Source of the DNA: Apus apus
Lineage: Eukaryota; Chordata; Aves; Apodiformes; Apodidae
Length of the DNA: 64,000 nucleotides
Direction: 5' to 3'
NCBI RefSeq assembly: GCF_020740795.1
Contig: NC_067283.1
Location: 60,233,966-60,297,965 of the forward strand
A model generated the notes under the pieces. The model was given only the letters and a program-made list of their open reading frames with translations, was not told the origin of the DNA and did not search any database. Within the stretch, counting starts at the first letter, position 1, and every line of letters begins with the position of its first letter. The position numbers and the translations under genes were made by a program. Shown one piece after another: positions 13,701-26,006 of the stretch.

Positions 13701-14307
13701 CAGGAAGAAAACCTGAAATACACCATACCACACAGCTGAATTTTTATGGTATGTGCCAGCAAGGTCAGCTTGAACATAAAACACAGTTGTAAACACTCAC
13801 ATTTGTGGAAGAGTGCTACGGATTTAATGGTAAGTATGCACAGATTTAATTTTGCCTTCCACGTGCAGACTAATAGCTTGCGTAGTAAAACGCTTTCCAG
13901 GAGTTACATGAACATGTAAGTTTAGAATAGCAACAGAAGAAAACAGTGTAATAATTACCAGTACTTGTTTTTTTGCAGGATCTCTCCTCTTCTCTGTGTT
14001 CTTCCATCAAACTGCATGGGAAATCTCATACATGTTTAGCTCATATGCTGATTAAACATGGTCCAAGTAGGTGAGTATTGTTACATATGTTATGCTGGTG
14101 AAGACAGCTTCTGTTCATACCTTGCTCCTCTATCCTATCCCAATTCTGATATTATTTTCCAAATATGTTTTCAAAGAGACATGATTACCCTTTCAGAAAT
14201 ACATATCTGACATAGCAGATCACAAAAGTAAATGCTCATTTAATACTAAATAAAACTTAGCTCCTGGGTGGAACTTGCAGACCCAAGGCTTAAATATGCA
14301 TTTGTGT
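7759..14307. other. Intergenic sequence with minor simple repeats
   Basis: There is a run of nine C at 7823-7831 and an (AAAC)n repeat at about 8178-8203. The 137-codon plus-strand frame at 8512-8925 and the frames near 10550-10920 and 12690-13020 have no recognisable domain, no splice-consistent neighbours and no conserved pattern, so I do not call genes. Confidence 0.5.
8178..8203. repeat. (AAAC)n simple repeat
   Basis: gaaacaaacaaacaaacaaac: about five to six copies of a 4-bp unit followed by an A-rich stretch. Confidence 0.8.
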
Positions 14308-15006
14308 AAGCTGAACACAGGCTGGTGGACGACACACTTGAGAGCAGCCCTGTGGAAAAAGAACTGGGAGCACTAGTGGACCAAAAGCTGGACATGAGCC
14401 ACCAATGTACAACTGCAGCCCAGAGGACCTACTGCATCATATCAAAAGAAGTGTGGTCAGCAGATTGAGAGAGGTGATTCTGCCCCTCTACTCTGCCCTC
14501 ATGAGACCTCACCTGGAGTAGTACTGTGTCCAGTTCTGGTGCCCCCAGCACAAAGATGTGGACCTGTTGGAATGTGTCCAGAGAACAGCCATGAAGATGA
14601 TCAGAGGGCTGGAACACCTCTCTTATGAGGACAAGCTAAGGGAGTTGGGGTTGTTCACCTGAAGAAGAGTCCAGGGGGACCTCATAGCAGCTGTTCAATA
14701 CCTGAAGGGGCTACAGGAAAGCTGAGGAGGGAGTCATTACAAGGGCTTGTAGTGAGAGGACAAGGTTCAAGGGTTTTAAACTGAAAGAAGAGAGATCTAG
14801 GTTAGAGATCAGGAGGAAATTCTTTGGTCTGAGGATAATGAGACACTGGAACAGGCCTCCCAGGGAAGTTGTGGAAGCCCTATCCCTGGAAGTGTTCAAG
14901 GCCAGGTTGGATGGGGCTCTGAGCAGCCTGATCTAGTGGGAGGTGTCCATGCAGGGGAGTTGGAACTTGATGATCTTTATTCCAACTCTGACCACTCTAT
15001 GATTCT
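14308..15006 (+). mobile_element. CR1 LINE, 3' fragment (sense on +)
   Basis: About 700 bp match the 3' end of CR1 ORF2 and its tail: ctcatgagacctcacctgga, gaggacaagctaagggagtt, gacctcatagcagctgttca, then the 3' UTR ending in the tatgattct 8-bp-type tail. The coding part (a post-RT region) has stops and shifts. It is 5' truncated, the usual form of CR1 insertion, and lies downstream of ATP9B in the opposite orientation to the gene. Confidence 0.93.
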
Positions 15007-16091
15007 AATGAAATAATTTACTCTCCTGCATACCAGATATGTTACCATTCTAGACTGCTTTAAGAGCCAGGGATCGTGATGGTATAGCTTGCTTTGTCCT
15101 GAAATCCACAACACATTAAAGCTTTCTACTGAAAGATGTCATATTACAATACTTTAATTCTGTATTGATATTGTTACCTGTAAAACACTGTGATTTGGTA
15201 GTGCTACCCATTTACAGGCCTCTGGCTGAGTGACATGACTGAAGAGAAAGCAGATTCCCCTGGTATACACAGGTTTGCAGTGACTCAACCTCAAAAGCAA
15301 GGTAAGTCATCTGAATTAGACTTTGGCAGTCTTCAAAATAAAGTGCCAGCTGAAACCAGACCCTTGCTGCATATTGAAAACACTCTAAGAAAGCAGGCAG
15401 TCTTGAGAATTTACTTAACTTTTGAAAGGCTTAGATCTGTGTGTAGGATCTATAAAATTGCTGTCTTACTAATCTTACAGTCTAAATGCTGAGGATTAAT
15501 ATATGTACACTATAAATTCTGTATAATTGTGCCCGTATGTATCTCATACAGATGGACTATGGTAACACTAACCCCTTCTTACTGCCAGTTTCTGATTTTT
15601 TTCTCCTTTTCTGCCTAATGACAAAGAAGTAATGTATAGATGAAGGATGACCAACTCTTAAGTTTTTTCTTATCTACTAAATCTTATGCATATAGTTGCA
15701 AGCTCACAATGTGTAAGAAAAAAAGGTCTGAAGAAAACATCATCAGTGCTTCAGAACAACTGCACACTGGTGACTATTCCTAATTGATCCAAAATTGGTA
15801 CCAATTATTGGGGAAAAATAGAAAATTAAAGCAAAACAGCGACAAAAATATCATGGGATATAAAAGAAAATATAAAAATATAAACCAAGTGTATCTAGCT
15901 GAAACGGCATAAAATGAAGAAAGGCTTTCACTAGTACGCAAGAACAGTGCCATCGTGTGGGCGTTTTACAGAAGTTGAATTTACAAAGGAACAGAGCAAA
16001 CTAGTCTGCAATGTTGTGTAATTAAAAGAAACACTACTTCGGTAGTTCATTTAATACATATACCATTAATACCATTTGGTAGAAATTAGGC
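15007..16091. other. AT-rich intergenic sequence or distal 3' UTR
   Basis: No gene or repeat was recognised. An 85-codon frame at 15235-15492 has no recognisable content. Confidence 0.45.
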
Positions 16092-16097
16092 TTTATT
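16092..16097 (-). promoter_or_regulatory. Candidate distal AATAAA polyadenylation signal
   Basis: Plus-strand tttatt within ggctttattgctttt, i.e. AATAAA on the gene strand, about 1.6 kb after the stop. Similar hexamers lie closer (17601-17606 and 17451-17456), so use of this one is a guess. Confidence 0.25.
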
Positions 16098-17711
16098 GCT
16101 TTTATAATGAGGAATGGAAAATAAAATTTAAAAAAAGCAGATCAATAGCTAGTAAGAAAAAACTTCCAAAGCAACAATTAATGGAGTCCAAATAACTGCA
16201 GCAGTTTCCTCTGCTCTGCCAGGAAGTAGTTATATTGATCACTTAAATATTACTCATAAAATAAAACAATGGCATAAGGGCAAAATTGTAGGAGATTAAA
16301 CAAGGACTTTTGTTGTAAAGGCATACAGTCAAACATTAAAATGACATCCACAGTAAGTGTTTTATAAAAACATACACATAAATAATTCAAGCATGGTTAA
16401 TGATGCTTTTCCTTTCCACTGATGAACAGACTATGTCAAATTTGTTGCATGTACTTGTTGAGAAAGCAAAGTTAAATCACAATGGAAAACTAAAATAATA
16501 TATCCTACTTCCTAGTACAGTATGCAAGATTTGGACTCTTCAGACCATATCAGAATATATGAGTTTCTGAAACAAATCTTCAACTGCTGTAAAGTGTCAT
16601 GACTAAGCCAAGATACTCAACTCTGACAGTTTACAACAAGCAAAAATGTTTGGTTTTTGTTTTTTAACAAGTCTGCACTCAAAGTTATAAAAACATAACA
16701 TTTACAGCTTGGAAGATGACAGATTTTCCTACCAGAATGTTCATGTGTTCATCTTACTTTCTTTTACCTGAGTAACCTAAGTAAACAGATTACAAGGCAA
16801 TTTAAACATACTAGCTAATACAAGATTTACTGGACTTCTCATTTATAGAATGTACTTTGACACAATTTGCAGTTGTACAAATACAAAATGACTAAGAATT
16901 TTAAAACATATTTACTGAGCAGCCACAGATCTGTACAGATCGGTAAGTGCAGTGGAATTATGTACAGAATTTCTCATTTAATTTTGAAACGGCTTTTGTG
17001 CAACATGGCTGTAATGTGCATTTAAAGAACTGCTGTCAACATCACAGATCTGTAATTTTTACTGGTGCCAGAAATGGAGAGTACAGAATAGGACAATAGC
17101 TCCTAAAATAATACTGTGCTATGCAGACATCTGTACATAGTTCAAATAGTGCATGTTACTCAATGTCTGATGAGGAATAATAGTTAGCTGCTAACACAGA
17201 CACGGGCATTTACAGGTATTAGCTTTGTTATAGTAGGTATGGACAAATTAACTTTTCCATATATAAACATTGAGGGAAAAGATTTAAATTAGGTAATAAT
17301 TAAAGAAGGGAAGTTATGTAATAAATAACAAAACTTTCAATTCAACTCGCAGATTAGTACGGTAGGAAAAAATTCTTCACAATATCAAAAAATCCTTTAC
17401 AGTAGCAATGAAAACATCCAGAAGCATTGTCAAATCAAAGGTAACTTGGTTTTATTTTATAATCATAGCAACTGAAAGTAAAAAAAAAAACAAACAAGAA
17501 GAAACTTTATATTTGATAGTCTTGTTAGTGTATTTCTGTGTTATTGTACCTGTCAGATTTTTCTTCCTTTTTTTGTGCTCTATTCACTCTACCATTTGTA
17601 TTTATTTTTAAAAATTTCTTTAGTCCAACATAAATCCGGAGACACTAAAGCACAGTGAATGTGCAATATGCAGACAGTTGTGACCGAAAAAACATAGGCA
17701 TATAATTACTT
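16092..17711 (-). other. ATP9B: Probable ATP9B 3' UTR
   Basis: AT-rich sequence follows the stop codon on the minus strand with no further ORF and no recognisable repeat. AATAAA hexamers on the minus strand occur at 17601-17606, 17451-17456 and 16092-16097. I chose the most distal of these as an outer limit only because unique sequence without transposons runs this far; the real cleavage site cannot be told from the sequence. Confidence 0.4.
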
Positions 17712-17848
17712 TTACGAGGTAAGCTTGGAGTAACTTGGAGGAGAAAATTTGCGTTTCAAGTACTTGAGAATGTAAAGTGGAAGACAGCTTACAACAGTGA
17801 TTGCTGACACTTTCCACAGGAAGGTCACAGTTGTGATAAAGGCAACAT
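17712..17848 (-). CDS. ATP9B: ATP9B last coding exon, M10 and C-terminus with stop
   Basis: The exon completes Asp680 and reads [20 protein letters not shown], then [20 protein letters not shown] and KLTS, followed by TAA at 17714-17712. It holds transmembrane segment M10 and the short basic cytosolic tail; the FSPPSYSKL tail is a hallmark of the ATP9 pair. Acceptor ctttgtttctgcag is strong. Confidence 0.97.
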
Positions 17849-18607
17849 CTGCAGAAACAAAGAGGGAAATTAAGTAATGGGAGCTGATAACATGGAAACT
17901 GGAACTTCCATAGTGTAAAAGTCAATACAAATCTCTTAATTCTTTGCTATCATTCAAGACCATGCCATTTTTTTAAAAAAAAAAAGGCAACAAAACAACA
18001 GAAAGTTAACCTCAACATTCTGTTTTTGCCAACCATTTTCTTTAGACAGGAAACTTTACGGTCCTTGCACTGTATTGCAGCACAAAATAATTTGAGGGGA
18101 AACAAAATCTCAGTTTAAAAGCAAGACATTCTCATATTAGAACATTAAGCCAACTTATTTTTCTATTACTGAGAACCCACTATAATACAAGTTCATAACC
18201 AGAAATTCTATTACCATTTTGGATCCTTTATTCCATATTCAGATTATTTCTCTCTGAAACAGTCTCAACAACTAGACTCAATGAGTCTTAAAAACTTAAA
18301 GCCCAAAAATTTAAAGGGATAACAAGTAGTGGTACTGCGACAAGCCACAGTGAAAAGTTATTTTTTGTGACAAACATTAACAAGAATGGTGACATCCTAC
18401 ACTTGCTATTGAAAATTTTTTACCATATTTGCCACAATCAGGTCGTACTTAATTATCATGGAAAGATCCCAGAACCCAGGTAACCTGAAGAACTATGGTT
18501 GATTTTTCCCCCCCCCATTATTTACAAAGTTGTATATTAAATAATCTACTATTCTTTAATGGATTTTTAAAGACTTAAAATTTCAAGAAAAGTTAAATTT
18601 CACCTAC
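17849..18607 (-). other. ATP9B: ATP9B intron (759 bp)
   Basis: Intron between the microexon and the last coding exon. AT-rich; no repeat was recognised apart from an A run (17977-17987) and a C run near 18510-18517. Confidence 0.8.
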
Positions 18608-18640
18608 CTAAGAAAGCTCCAAAAGACACTCTGCCTATAC
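18608..18640 (-). CDS. ATP9B: ATP9B microexon GIGRVSFGAFL (residues 669-679)
   Basis: This 33-nt exon lies between the M9 and M10 exons. It completes Gly669, reads IGRVSFGAFL and leaves one base for Asp680. Acceptor ctctgtgaaacag and donor gtaggtgaa are GT-AG. Both flanking introns are phase 1, so skipping the exon keeps the frame and joins F668 directly to D680. The peptide equals the insert that I know from the long human ATP9B isoform, which is strong support for the gene being ATP9B. It sits in the lumenal M9-M10 loop. The purine-rich gtgaaa just before the acceptor AG suggests a weak splice site. Confidence 0.9.
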
Positions 18641-21067
18641 CTGTTTCACAGAGGGAGAATCAAAATGAAAAGATAGATTTACAGAAAATGTAAAAGTTAT
18701 GTGAAAAAAACCCAAACAGGTTAGCCACACAAAAAGGAAATGCAAATTATGTTAGTAGCATTAGCTGGATTATTATTGTCTTTCACGTGACAATAAGACT
18801 ATTAAAAAATACAGAGATTTTATATTTCGTCGTGTTTTAAGGTTCTAAGTAGGTAGGCAATTTTCTTACATTTGACTTCAAGGTATAATTTACTGCATAA
18901 ACAACTTGATCAGAACATTTTAAAATGAATGAAAACTGACTTCAGAAAATGCAGTAAAGAGATGCTTTACTGTTCCAACTTCACTCATTAAAAATACCTG
19001 GGATTTTAGATTTCAATGTTTAAACTCGTTACACAGTTTTAACAGTTTTAACTTTGCTTAGACATACTACAAGCCTATTAACATGTAACAGAGGCATGTC
19101 TAATAAGGCCATTGTGTGCAATTAATTCAGAAACCAAAAACTTATTTACTTCCATGAGTCAGAGCTTTAGACTAGTAGCACATATTTGTCTTTCCAATGT
19201 GAATGTCTTGTCATAATTCCTTTGGGAGGAGATGAGGCCTATAAGTAACATCACTGAAAGAACTAGTTTATTTGCCAATGAAGTCAAGCATTATTGGACT
19301 GGATTGTTTTCCTGGATACATGAAAGTTGTTCTATACCTTGAACTGTAGACCATAGCTTAAGTTTATACTACATTACATGCACAAAAAAAAGCCCCAGTT
19401 ATACTGTGACAGATTAAATAAGAGTAAAGCATTAAGCAGAAGTGAGATTGAAAAGCATTTTCTCAGATTAACTGATTAATAACACAGTAAAATGAGTCCA
19501 TTAAACTGAAGCCTTTTCAGTACTCTTAATGATGAAAAATATAGAAGTTAAGTCCCCAGGCTGCAAGAAGCCATGCAACTATTTACTTACTGAGTTGCTT
19601 GGACTTGTTCAGCAAATACATGAGGATAGTAAAGCACTTCCTTTACAGAAAGGTTTGAAAGAAACAAAGTCCTGCAATTTTTATGCATCTGTGAACACCA
19701 CCTAAAGGTATTTCTCACTGAACAACACCTATAATGGATGGAAGGACTGGCTGTCACCAATACTAAAGACTTAAAAAAGTGAAGCAACAAGTTATGATTT
19801 ATGAAGTTCCTGGAAGTTTGAACTACAGAGCCAGTACCTGTGTCTGTTCTTGTTTGTTCCTTTCATTTGTAATTTGGCTGTGGAGATTCAGGAATCAACC
19901 CAATAATCTCTATGAAAGAGTCTGTGCATCAGTGTCAGAGAAAAGAATAAGGTACTTTGTCAAACAAGAAATAACGTACAATACAAGTACCAAGCCTAGT
20001 AGGGTTGTTTCTTCATGAAAATTCAACTGCTGAGAAATCTTGGAAGGAACAGAACAGGGGGGGGCAGGCAGTGAAGCACTTTCTGACTAAAAAAATAACT
20101 GTATCATGTAAACATGCTACCTTAGTGTTGAACACCTGAGACAGGTGTTCACAGAGAGTGAAAGCAGAACTACAAGACTCCTAGAAACTACCATATAACA
20201 TTTAATTCTGCTATGAGAAGTGACAACTGAGGAAGGGCAACTCCTTACTCATCAGCCTTTGGAAAATGAAAAGAGAAAGAGCTGGATTCTAGCTGGATAT
20301 CTCTTTGTGAGGTATAGTCAAAATTGTTATATATATTTCTGTAAAAGTTACATTTGTAAAAACACACTGCAATAGCTGTTTTTACTGAAAGACAATTTGA
20401 TATAAAAAGAAATATGTATTATTTTGATGACCAGATCCTTGATGGCTAAGAGCTGCAGTTAAAATGTGTTCCTTCATCTTGTGAGCTATAAACAATCAGA
20501 ACCTTAAGACACAGTACAGCATACTGCAATTTAAAGCAGTATCCATATAAGCTTTATGTAATTATGAAACAATGATTCTTAGAAAGTATCTACATATACT
20601 GCCTTCTGCCTCACTCTGCAGCAATACTTCAGTGTTTTTAAACTTCTGGGTCAGATCTAGTGAGGTCCACTTGATCTGGCACACAAAGTAGTTTAACTCA
20701 GTGAAAAATACTGTTTTTTTAAAAATCATGTGTATTTCAACAGTGTATATCTCAAAGCTAATTTAAGGTATGCAGTTTGGACTGTCAAGATCAGATCAAG
20801 AACAGGAAAAGCATGCATGGTTTGAATAAAGTTTATCCTCTAGATTAACTAGATAGTAACAGAAATGAAGACTGTCAAACTCTAGGAGAAAAGGATAATA
20901 TTTTAAAGCAACATTAATTAAGTCTAATTTCAACTCAGTAATATTCCTAATGGAGTAAGCTGTATTTCACAAAGTGTAGTATCACGTATTCTTAATTTTT
21001 AAAAAGAGGAAAAATATTAAAAATGTAAAGTAGAGTAGTTTGCTAAAATACTTTTGCTATTACTCAC
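18641..21067 (-). other. ATP9B: ATP9B intron (2.4 kb)
   Basis: Intron between the M9 exon and the microexon. No transposon was recognised. It contains the inverted repeat at 20129-20151 described separately. Confidence 0.8.
20129..20151. repeat. Short inverted repeat with paired E-boxes
   Basis: Perfect 9-bp arms TGAACACCT and AGGTGTTCA around a 5-bp spacer. The arms carry CACCTG and CAGGTG, the E-box form bound by ZEB and Snail factors. Intronic. Confidence 0.6.
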
Positions 21068-21271
21068 CAAAGTATTCATTTAGAAATGCAAGAGAGGCCA
21101 CATAGCAGCCAAGACTGAGGAATTCAGCCACCACCATTAACCAGTGCCATGTTCGTATGGTCAGTGCAACCATCAAGAGCTCGGTCAGGATCAGAGCAGT
21201 GAAGGAAATGGCAACAACGTGTACAAACTCAGATTCAAAAAGCAGCAGGGCTCCATACATCAGAATCCCAC
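21068..21271 (-). CDS. ATP9B: ATP9B exon, M7-M9 (residues 601-668)
   Basis: The 204-nt exon completes Gly601 and reads [20 protein letters not shown], then [40 protein letters not shown] and AFLNEYF plus one base of the next codon. It supplies the end of M7, all of M8 and M9. The wording ([25 protein letters not shown]) fits ATP9B better than ATP9A. Acceptor gcgttttctag, donor gtgagtaat. Confidence 0.97.
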
Positions 21272-21953
21272 CTAGAAAACGCACACAAAGTTAACAATAC
21301 ACCAAGCAATGAAATGTCATTGCACCAGTTTTTAGAGTGCACACTGAACATTTGATTAATGGCAAGTTTTCACTGGAGACAATTTCTTTTATAAGGTAAC
21401 AACACTGATCTTTCTAAAAGAACAGATGTGGTACCTGCTGTACTTAGTGTATGTGAATAACACAACTAAAGTAAAGCTGTAAAGAAATAAAACTATTACA
21501 AAATTAAACACCTTTTGGTGCAATATATCTGATGAACTGTTAGTTAACCTCATTTTGTGAAGTGCTACAAATAAATGAGATATTGTTGAAAGTGTAATTA
21601 CTTTTAACTGATTACATAATTCAGATTTCTTCCAACAGTGCTTCTGTCATTCCATGAAAGAAAGTAAATATGTGCAACGTGATAAGCACTCATTAAAATT
21701 TTTCTGGATTAGTATTTAATTAAAAACATGTCTTTTCTTAGGTGACATGCATCAATAAAAATACCAATCCATGCTGTGTTTTGAATAGGCCTGGCACACT
21801 ACAGGAATATCGATTTACAAGATAAACAGAAAGCAATATATATAACTGCTGCTGAAATGTTAAGCTTTGGGAATTCAACCTGCAGCTGAAAAACAATATT
21901 GCTAATAGCAGACAAAAAATTCTCAGTTCAGTAAAATTAGCACTCTCTCCTAC
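21272..21953 (-). other. ATP9B: ATP9B intron (682 bp)
   Basis: AT-rich, no repeat or other feature recognised. Confidence 0.8.
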
Positions 21954-22011
21954 CTTGGTAAATACTGATTAAAACCCAGATGAGGAAGGTCTTAAATGAC
22001 AAAGATCTTCC
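21954..22011 (-). CDS. ATP9B: ATP9B exon, M7 start (residues 582-600)
   Basis: This 58-nt exon is too short for a standard ORF search; it was found because the flanking exons end in phase 0 and start in phase 1. It reads GRSLSFKTFLIWVLISIYQ plus one base of the next Gly codon. It begins M7. Acceptor gttcccttag, donor gtaggagag. It lies 6.05 kb from the previous exon; that intron carries the nested CR1/LTR insertion. Confidence 0.95.
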
Positions 22012-23831
22012 CTAAGGGAACAAGTGAGAGGATAGTTAAACACAACTTTTAAAAACAATAAAACTACTCAGATCATATATTTTTTAATAGTCCATCACCA
22101 GAGACACATTTCATAAGTAAAATAAGCAGTCTTAGAAGTGATGCAGGCTAAAAGGATTTTACTTGTTTTTATGATTCTTCATTGCAAACTCGTTTAGAAA
22201 TCACAGTCTAATTTGGGGGCAGGACAGTTAAGGCCTTAAACAGTGAAGATAATTTACCATGCTCTGGCTGGTTTTCAGAGGAATCATTACAGTAAAACTA
22301 GTTAATTTTTTTAATTAAAATGTTTCTATGTCTGTTTTGTAATTAGTAGTCTTCAAGAAAAATGGCATTACGTACCAACTGACCTAAACCTTGAGCAAAA
22401 CTGTAGTTATTAGTCCCTTTTAAATATTATATAAACTATCTGCATTCACAGAATAAACAAAGTTTTCAACAAGTTGCTATTACTAAATTAATTTTACATC
22501 TTCTTGTGATTGTGAATGCTATAGCTTGAAACTTATGCATTAATCAAAGAATAAATGCTTTATATGTGTATGTAATGCTTGCATTCTGTGAGGGTCCTGA
22601 TTAAGTATGTTAGAATTGCAGAGTTGAAAGGCTATGCATTTAAAAGGATAAAACAACAAACAATGCAGCTCTTTCGGCACAAGTGGTCTCTGGAACAGGG
22701 AAGAATCAGCAATTTACCAAGCAATGTGTCTCACTGCTGTAGAAAGTGATGAATTAACCCTGCTACTTCAGTATAGGCTAAAACATTTTCTTGGATAGAT
22801 GAAGTTCATGGCAAGGTGCTAAAGACACTTTCGTAGTTCTGCATATAGTCTAGAATGTTGGTGACAGACTGAACATATGGAAAAAATCCTCATAAAATCA
22901 ACAAAGAAACATTACATTTTTACTCTTCTATGAGTGTCTATTCATCTTCCTTTGAATAGTGGACACTGCTTCCACCCTCAACCATGGCTCCCAGTTAGCA
23001 ATATTTGTGAAATAAGAGTGAGCTTGAGTTTGGTTCACCTTTACGGAACTAGAAGGCTTAAGTCACTCCTGTGCCCCTCAGGAATGCTGCACAACAGACT
23101 GTCAATCGTTTTCAGGTGAAAGCAGAGAGCCCTCTTACTTGTATGTCCTTTCAAAGTTTCATAATCTTTTCCAGCTATAACTCTGTAGGAGCCACAGTGA
23201 CAGTAATACTGACTCGATGTGTCCTTCAAGGTATGTGGCTGTACCTGTCTCTCTGAACCTTGCTAGTTTTCTCCTCTTCTTGTACTGAAGCAAGTGTATG
23301 TCAATGATTTGTGCCAATATAATTTATTCCTTCAAAAATCTGAAAAGGATTTTCATCACTAGCATATTGCCGAAGAGACAGCAAAAGCTAGGAAAACAGT
23401 TACTGTTCATGTCAACACACAGTTGAGTAACAATAGCTGAGTAGCACTGGCAGAGATTTGCATTTAGAATCCATAATTTGAAAAATGATATGCAGAAATA
23501 TGTAGGCTTCATAGTGTCATGGCAGCAGGATCATAAATTGTTATAACAGACAATATTACCTGATAATAGTGAAGTCAAATGTAGCACATAAATAACTTTT
23601 TGTGCTACTCATTCATAATCATTCCCTGACCATCATCTGCCCCACACAACGAACTCAACTGTACTCTCCAGTTTCTCCATATTATCTTTAGGTTTTTTTC
23701 CCTTCTGAAGAGAATTATTTCATTTTTATTTATCTAATAATTACAGAGGTGCAACATAAGCTGGGAAAGCCAGTGACTCAGGAGCTTCAAAAACTGTCAC
23801 TTAAGGCTAACAAAACCCCAGCTTGTTTCTA
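22012..23831 (-). other. ATP9B: ATP9B intron sequence before the CR1 insertion
   Basis: Unique-looking AT-rich sequence; no gene or repeat recognised. Part of the 6.05-kb intron that ends at 28060. Confidence 0.7.
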
Positions 23832-26006
23832 CAGAATCATACAGAATCACAGAATCTTAGGTGTTGGAAGGGACCTTGAAAGATCATCTAGTCCAACCCC
23901 CCTGCCAGAGCAGGATCACCCAGAGCACATCACACAGGAACATGTCCAGGCAGGTTTTGAATGTCTCCAGCGAAGGAGACTCCACAACCTCTCTGGGCAG
24001 CCTGTTCCAGTGCCCTGTCACTCTCACAGGAAAGAAGTTCTTCCTGATATTCACATGGAACCTCCTATGCTCCAGTTTGCATCCATTGCCCCTTGTCCTA
24101 TCACTGGACTTCAATGGGAAGAGCCTGGCTCCATCCTCCTGACACTTGCCCTTAAATTATTTATAAACATTGATGAGGTTGCCTCTCAGTCTCCTCCAAG
24201 CTAAAGAGACCCAGCTCCCTCAGCCTCTCCTCATCAGGGAGATGTTCCACTCCATCACCTTTGTGGCTCTGCACTGGACTCTTTCAAGCAGTTCCCTGTC
24301 CTTCTTGAACTGAGGGGCCCAGAACTGGACACAATATTCCAGATGCAGCCTCACCAAGGCAGAGTAGAGGGGGAGGAGAACCTCCCTTGACCTACTAACC
24401 ACACACTTTCTAATACACCCCAGGATGCCATTGGCCTTCTTAGCCACAAGGGCACATTGCTGGCTCATGGTCATCCTGTCCACCAGGACCCCCAGGTCCC
24501 TTTCTCCTACACTGCCCTCCAGCAGGTCAGCCCCCAACCTGTACTGGTACATGGGGTTGTTCTTCCCCAGATGCAAGACTCTGCACTTGTCCTTGTATTT
24601 CATTAAATTTCTCCCTGCCCAACTCTCCAGCCTGTCCAGGTCTTGCTGAATGGCAGCACAGCCTTCTGGTGTGTCAGCCACTCCTCCCAGTTTAGTGTCA
24701 TCAGCAAACGTGCTGAGGTTACACTCTGTTTCCTCATCCAGGTCGCTGATGAAAATATTGAATAGTGCTCGTCCCCAGTACTGACCCCTGAGGGACTCCA
24801 CTGGTCACAGACCTCCAACTAGATTCTGCCCCATTGACTACAACTCTCTGACTTCTTCCTTTCAACCAGTTCACAATCCACCTCACTACCTGATCATCCA
24901 GACTCCACTTACTCAGTTTAGTTATGAGGATGCTGTGGCAGACAGTGTTAAATGCTTTACTGAAATCAAGATAAACCACATCTACTGCACTTCCATTATC
25001 TATCCACCTAGTTACTTCCTCATAGAAGGCTGTAAGGTTGGTCAAACATGACTTCCCCTTGGTAAATCCATGTTGACTGCTCTTAATGATGCCCTCATCT
25101 TAATATGCTTAGAGATTATACCAAGAGTAAGTTGTTCCATCACCTTTCCAGGGATGGAGGTGAGACTGACCAGTCTATAGTTACTCAGGTGCTCTTTCTT
25201 GCCCTTTCTGAAGACTGGAGTGACATTTGCTCTCCTCCAGTCCTCAGGCACTTCTCCTGTTCCCCACGACTTACCAAAGATGATGGAGAGTGGCCTAGCA
25301 ATGACCTCCACCAGCTCCCTCAGCACCCACAGGTGTATTCCATCTGAACCCATCCATTCATGGATGCTCAGATTGCTTAACTGATCCTTAACCCCGTCCT
25401 CATCAACCAAGGCAAACTCCTCCTTTATCCTGACTTCCTCTGGGACCTCAAAAAACATTCTCCAGCAGTATAGAAAGAGACAAAGAAGGCATTCAGTAGC
25501 TCTGTCTTCTTTGTATCTTCTGTCACCAGGGCATCCACCTCATTCAACAGTGGGCCTATATTGCCTCTAGTGTTAGTTCTATCTGCAATGTATTTGAAGA
25601 AGCCCTTTCTACTGCCTTTAACCTCACTTGCAAGGTTTAATTCCAAGGAGGCCTTAGCTTTCCTAGTTGCCTCGCTACATCCTCTGACAACAGTCCTATA
25701 CTCCTTCCAAGTGGCCAGCCCCTCCTTCCATGATCTATAGATTCTCTTTTTCTACTTGAGTTTGCCCAGCAGTTCCTTGCTTAACCATGCGGGTCTCCTG
25801 GCTCCCCTTCTTGATTTCCTACCCATTGGGATGCTGAGATCCTGAGCTTGGGAGAAGTGGTCCTTGAATGTTGACCAACTATCTTGAGCCCCTGTACCAC
25901 CCAGTACCCTACCCCATGGGATTTCTCCTAACAATTGCTTGAAGAGGCCAAAGTTAGCCCTGCTGAAGTCCAGGGTAGTGATCCTGATTGGTATTCTGTT
26001 CCTCCC
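23832..26006 (-). mobile_element. CR1 LINE, 3' segment with RT remnants
   Basis: On the minus strand this holds the CR1 ORF2 from the linker before RT (ITTLDFSRANFGLFKQLL near 25950) through RT blocks ([31 protein letters not shown]) and the post-RT region to a 3' UTR that ends in the 8-bp-type tail (agaatcat acagaatc acagaatc at 23833-23856). The open pieces lie in three frames (about 25646-26111, 25042-25458 and 24220-24801, 24734-25045), so the copy is dead. The catalytic FADD (CR1 form of YADD) is still readable. It has the same strand as ATP9B. Confidence 0.95.

Noticed and set aside
23749..24204. 151-codon plus-strand open frame
   Set aside because: Antisense reading of the CR1 3' UTR and tail.
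24220..25458. CR1 RT frames as a functional reverse transcriptase gene
   Set aside because: Open pieces lie in different frames with shifts between them, and the copy is 5' truncated and split by an LTR.
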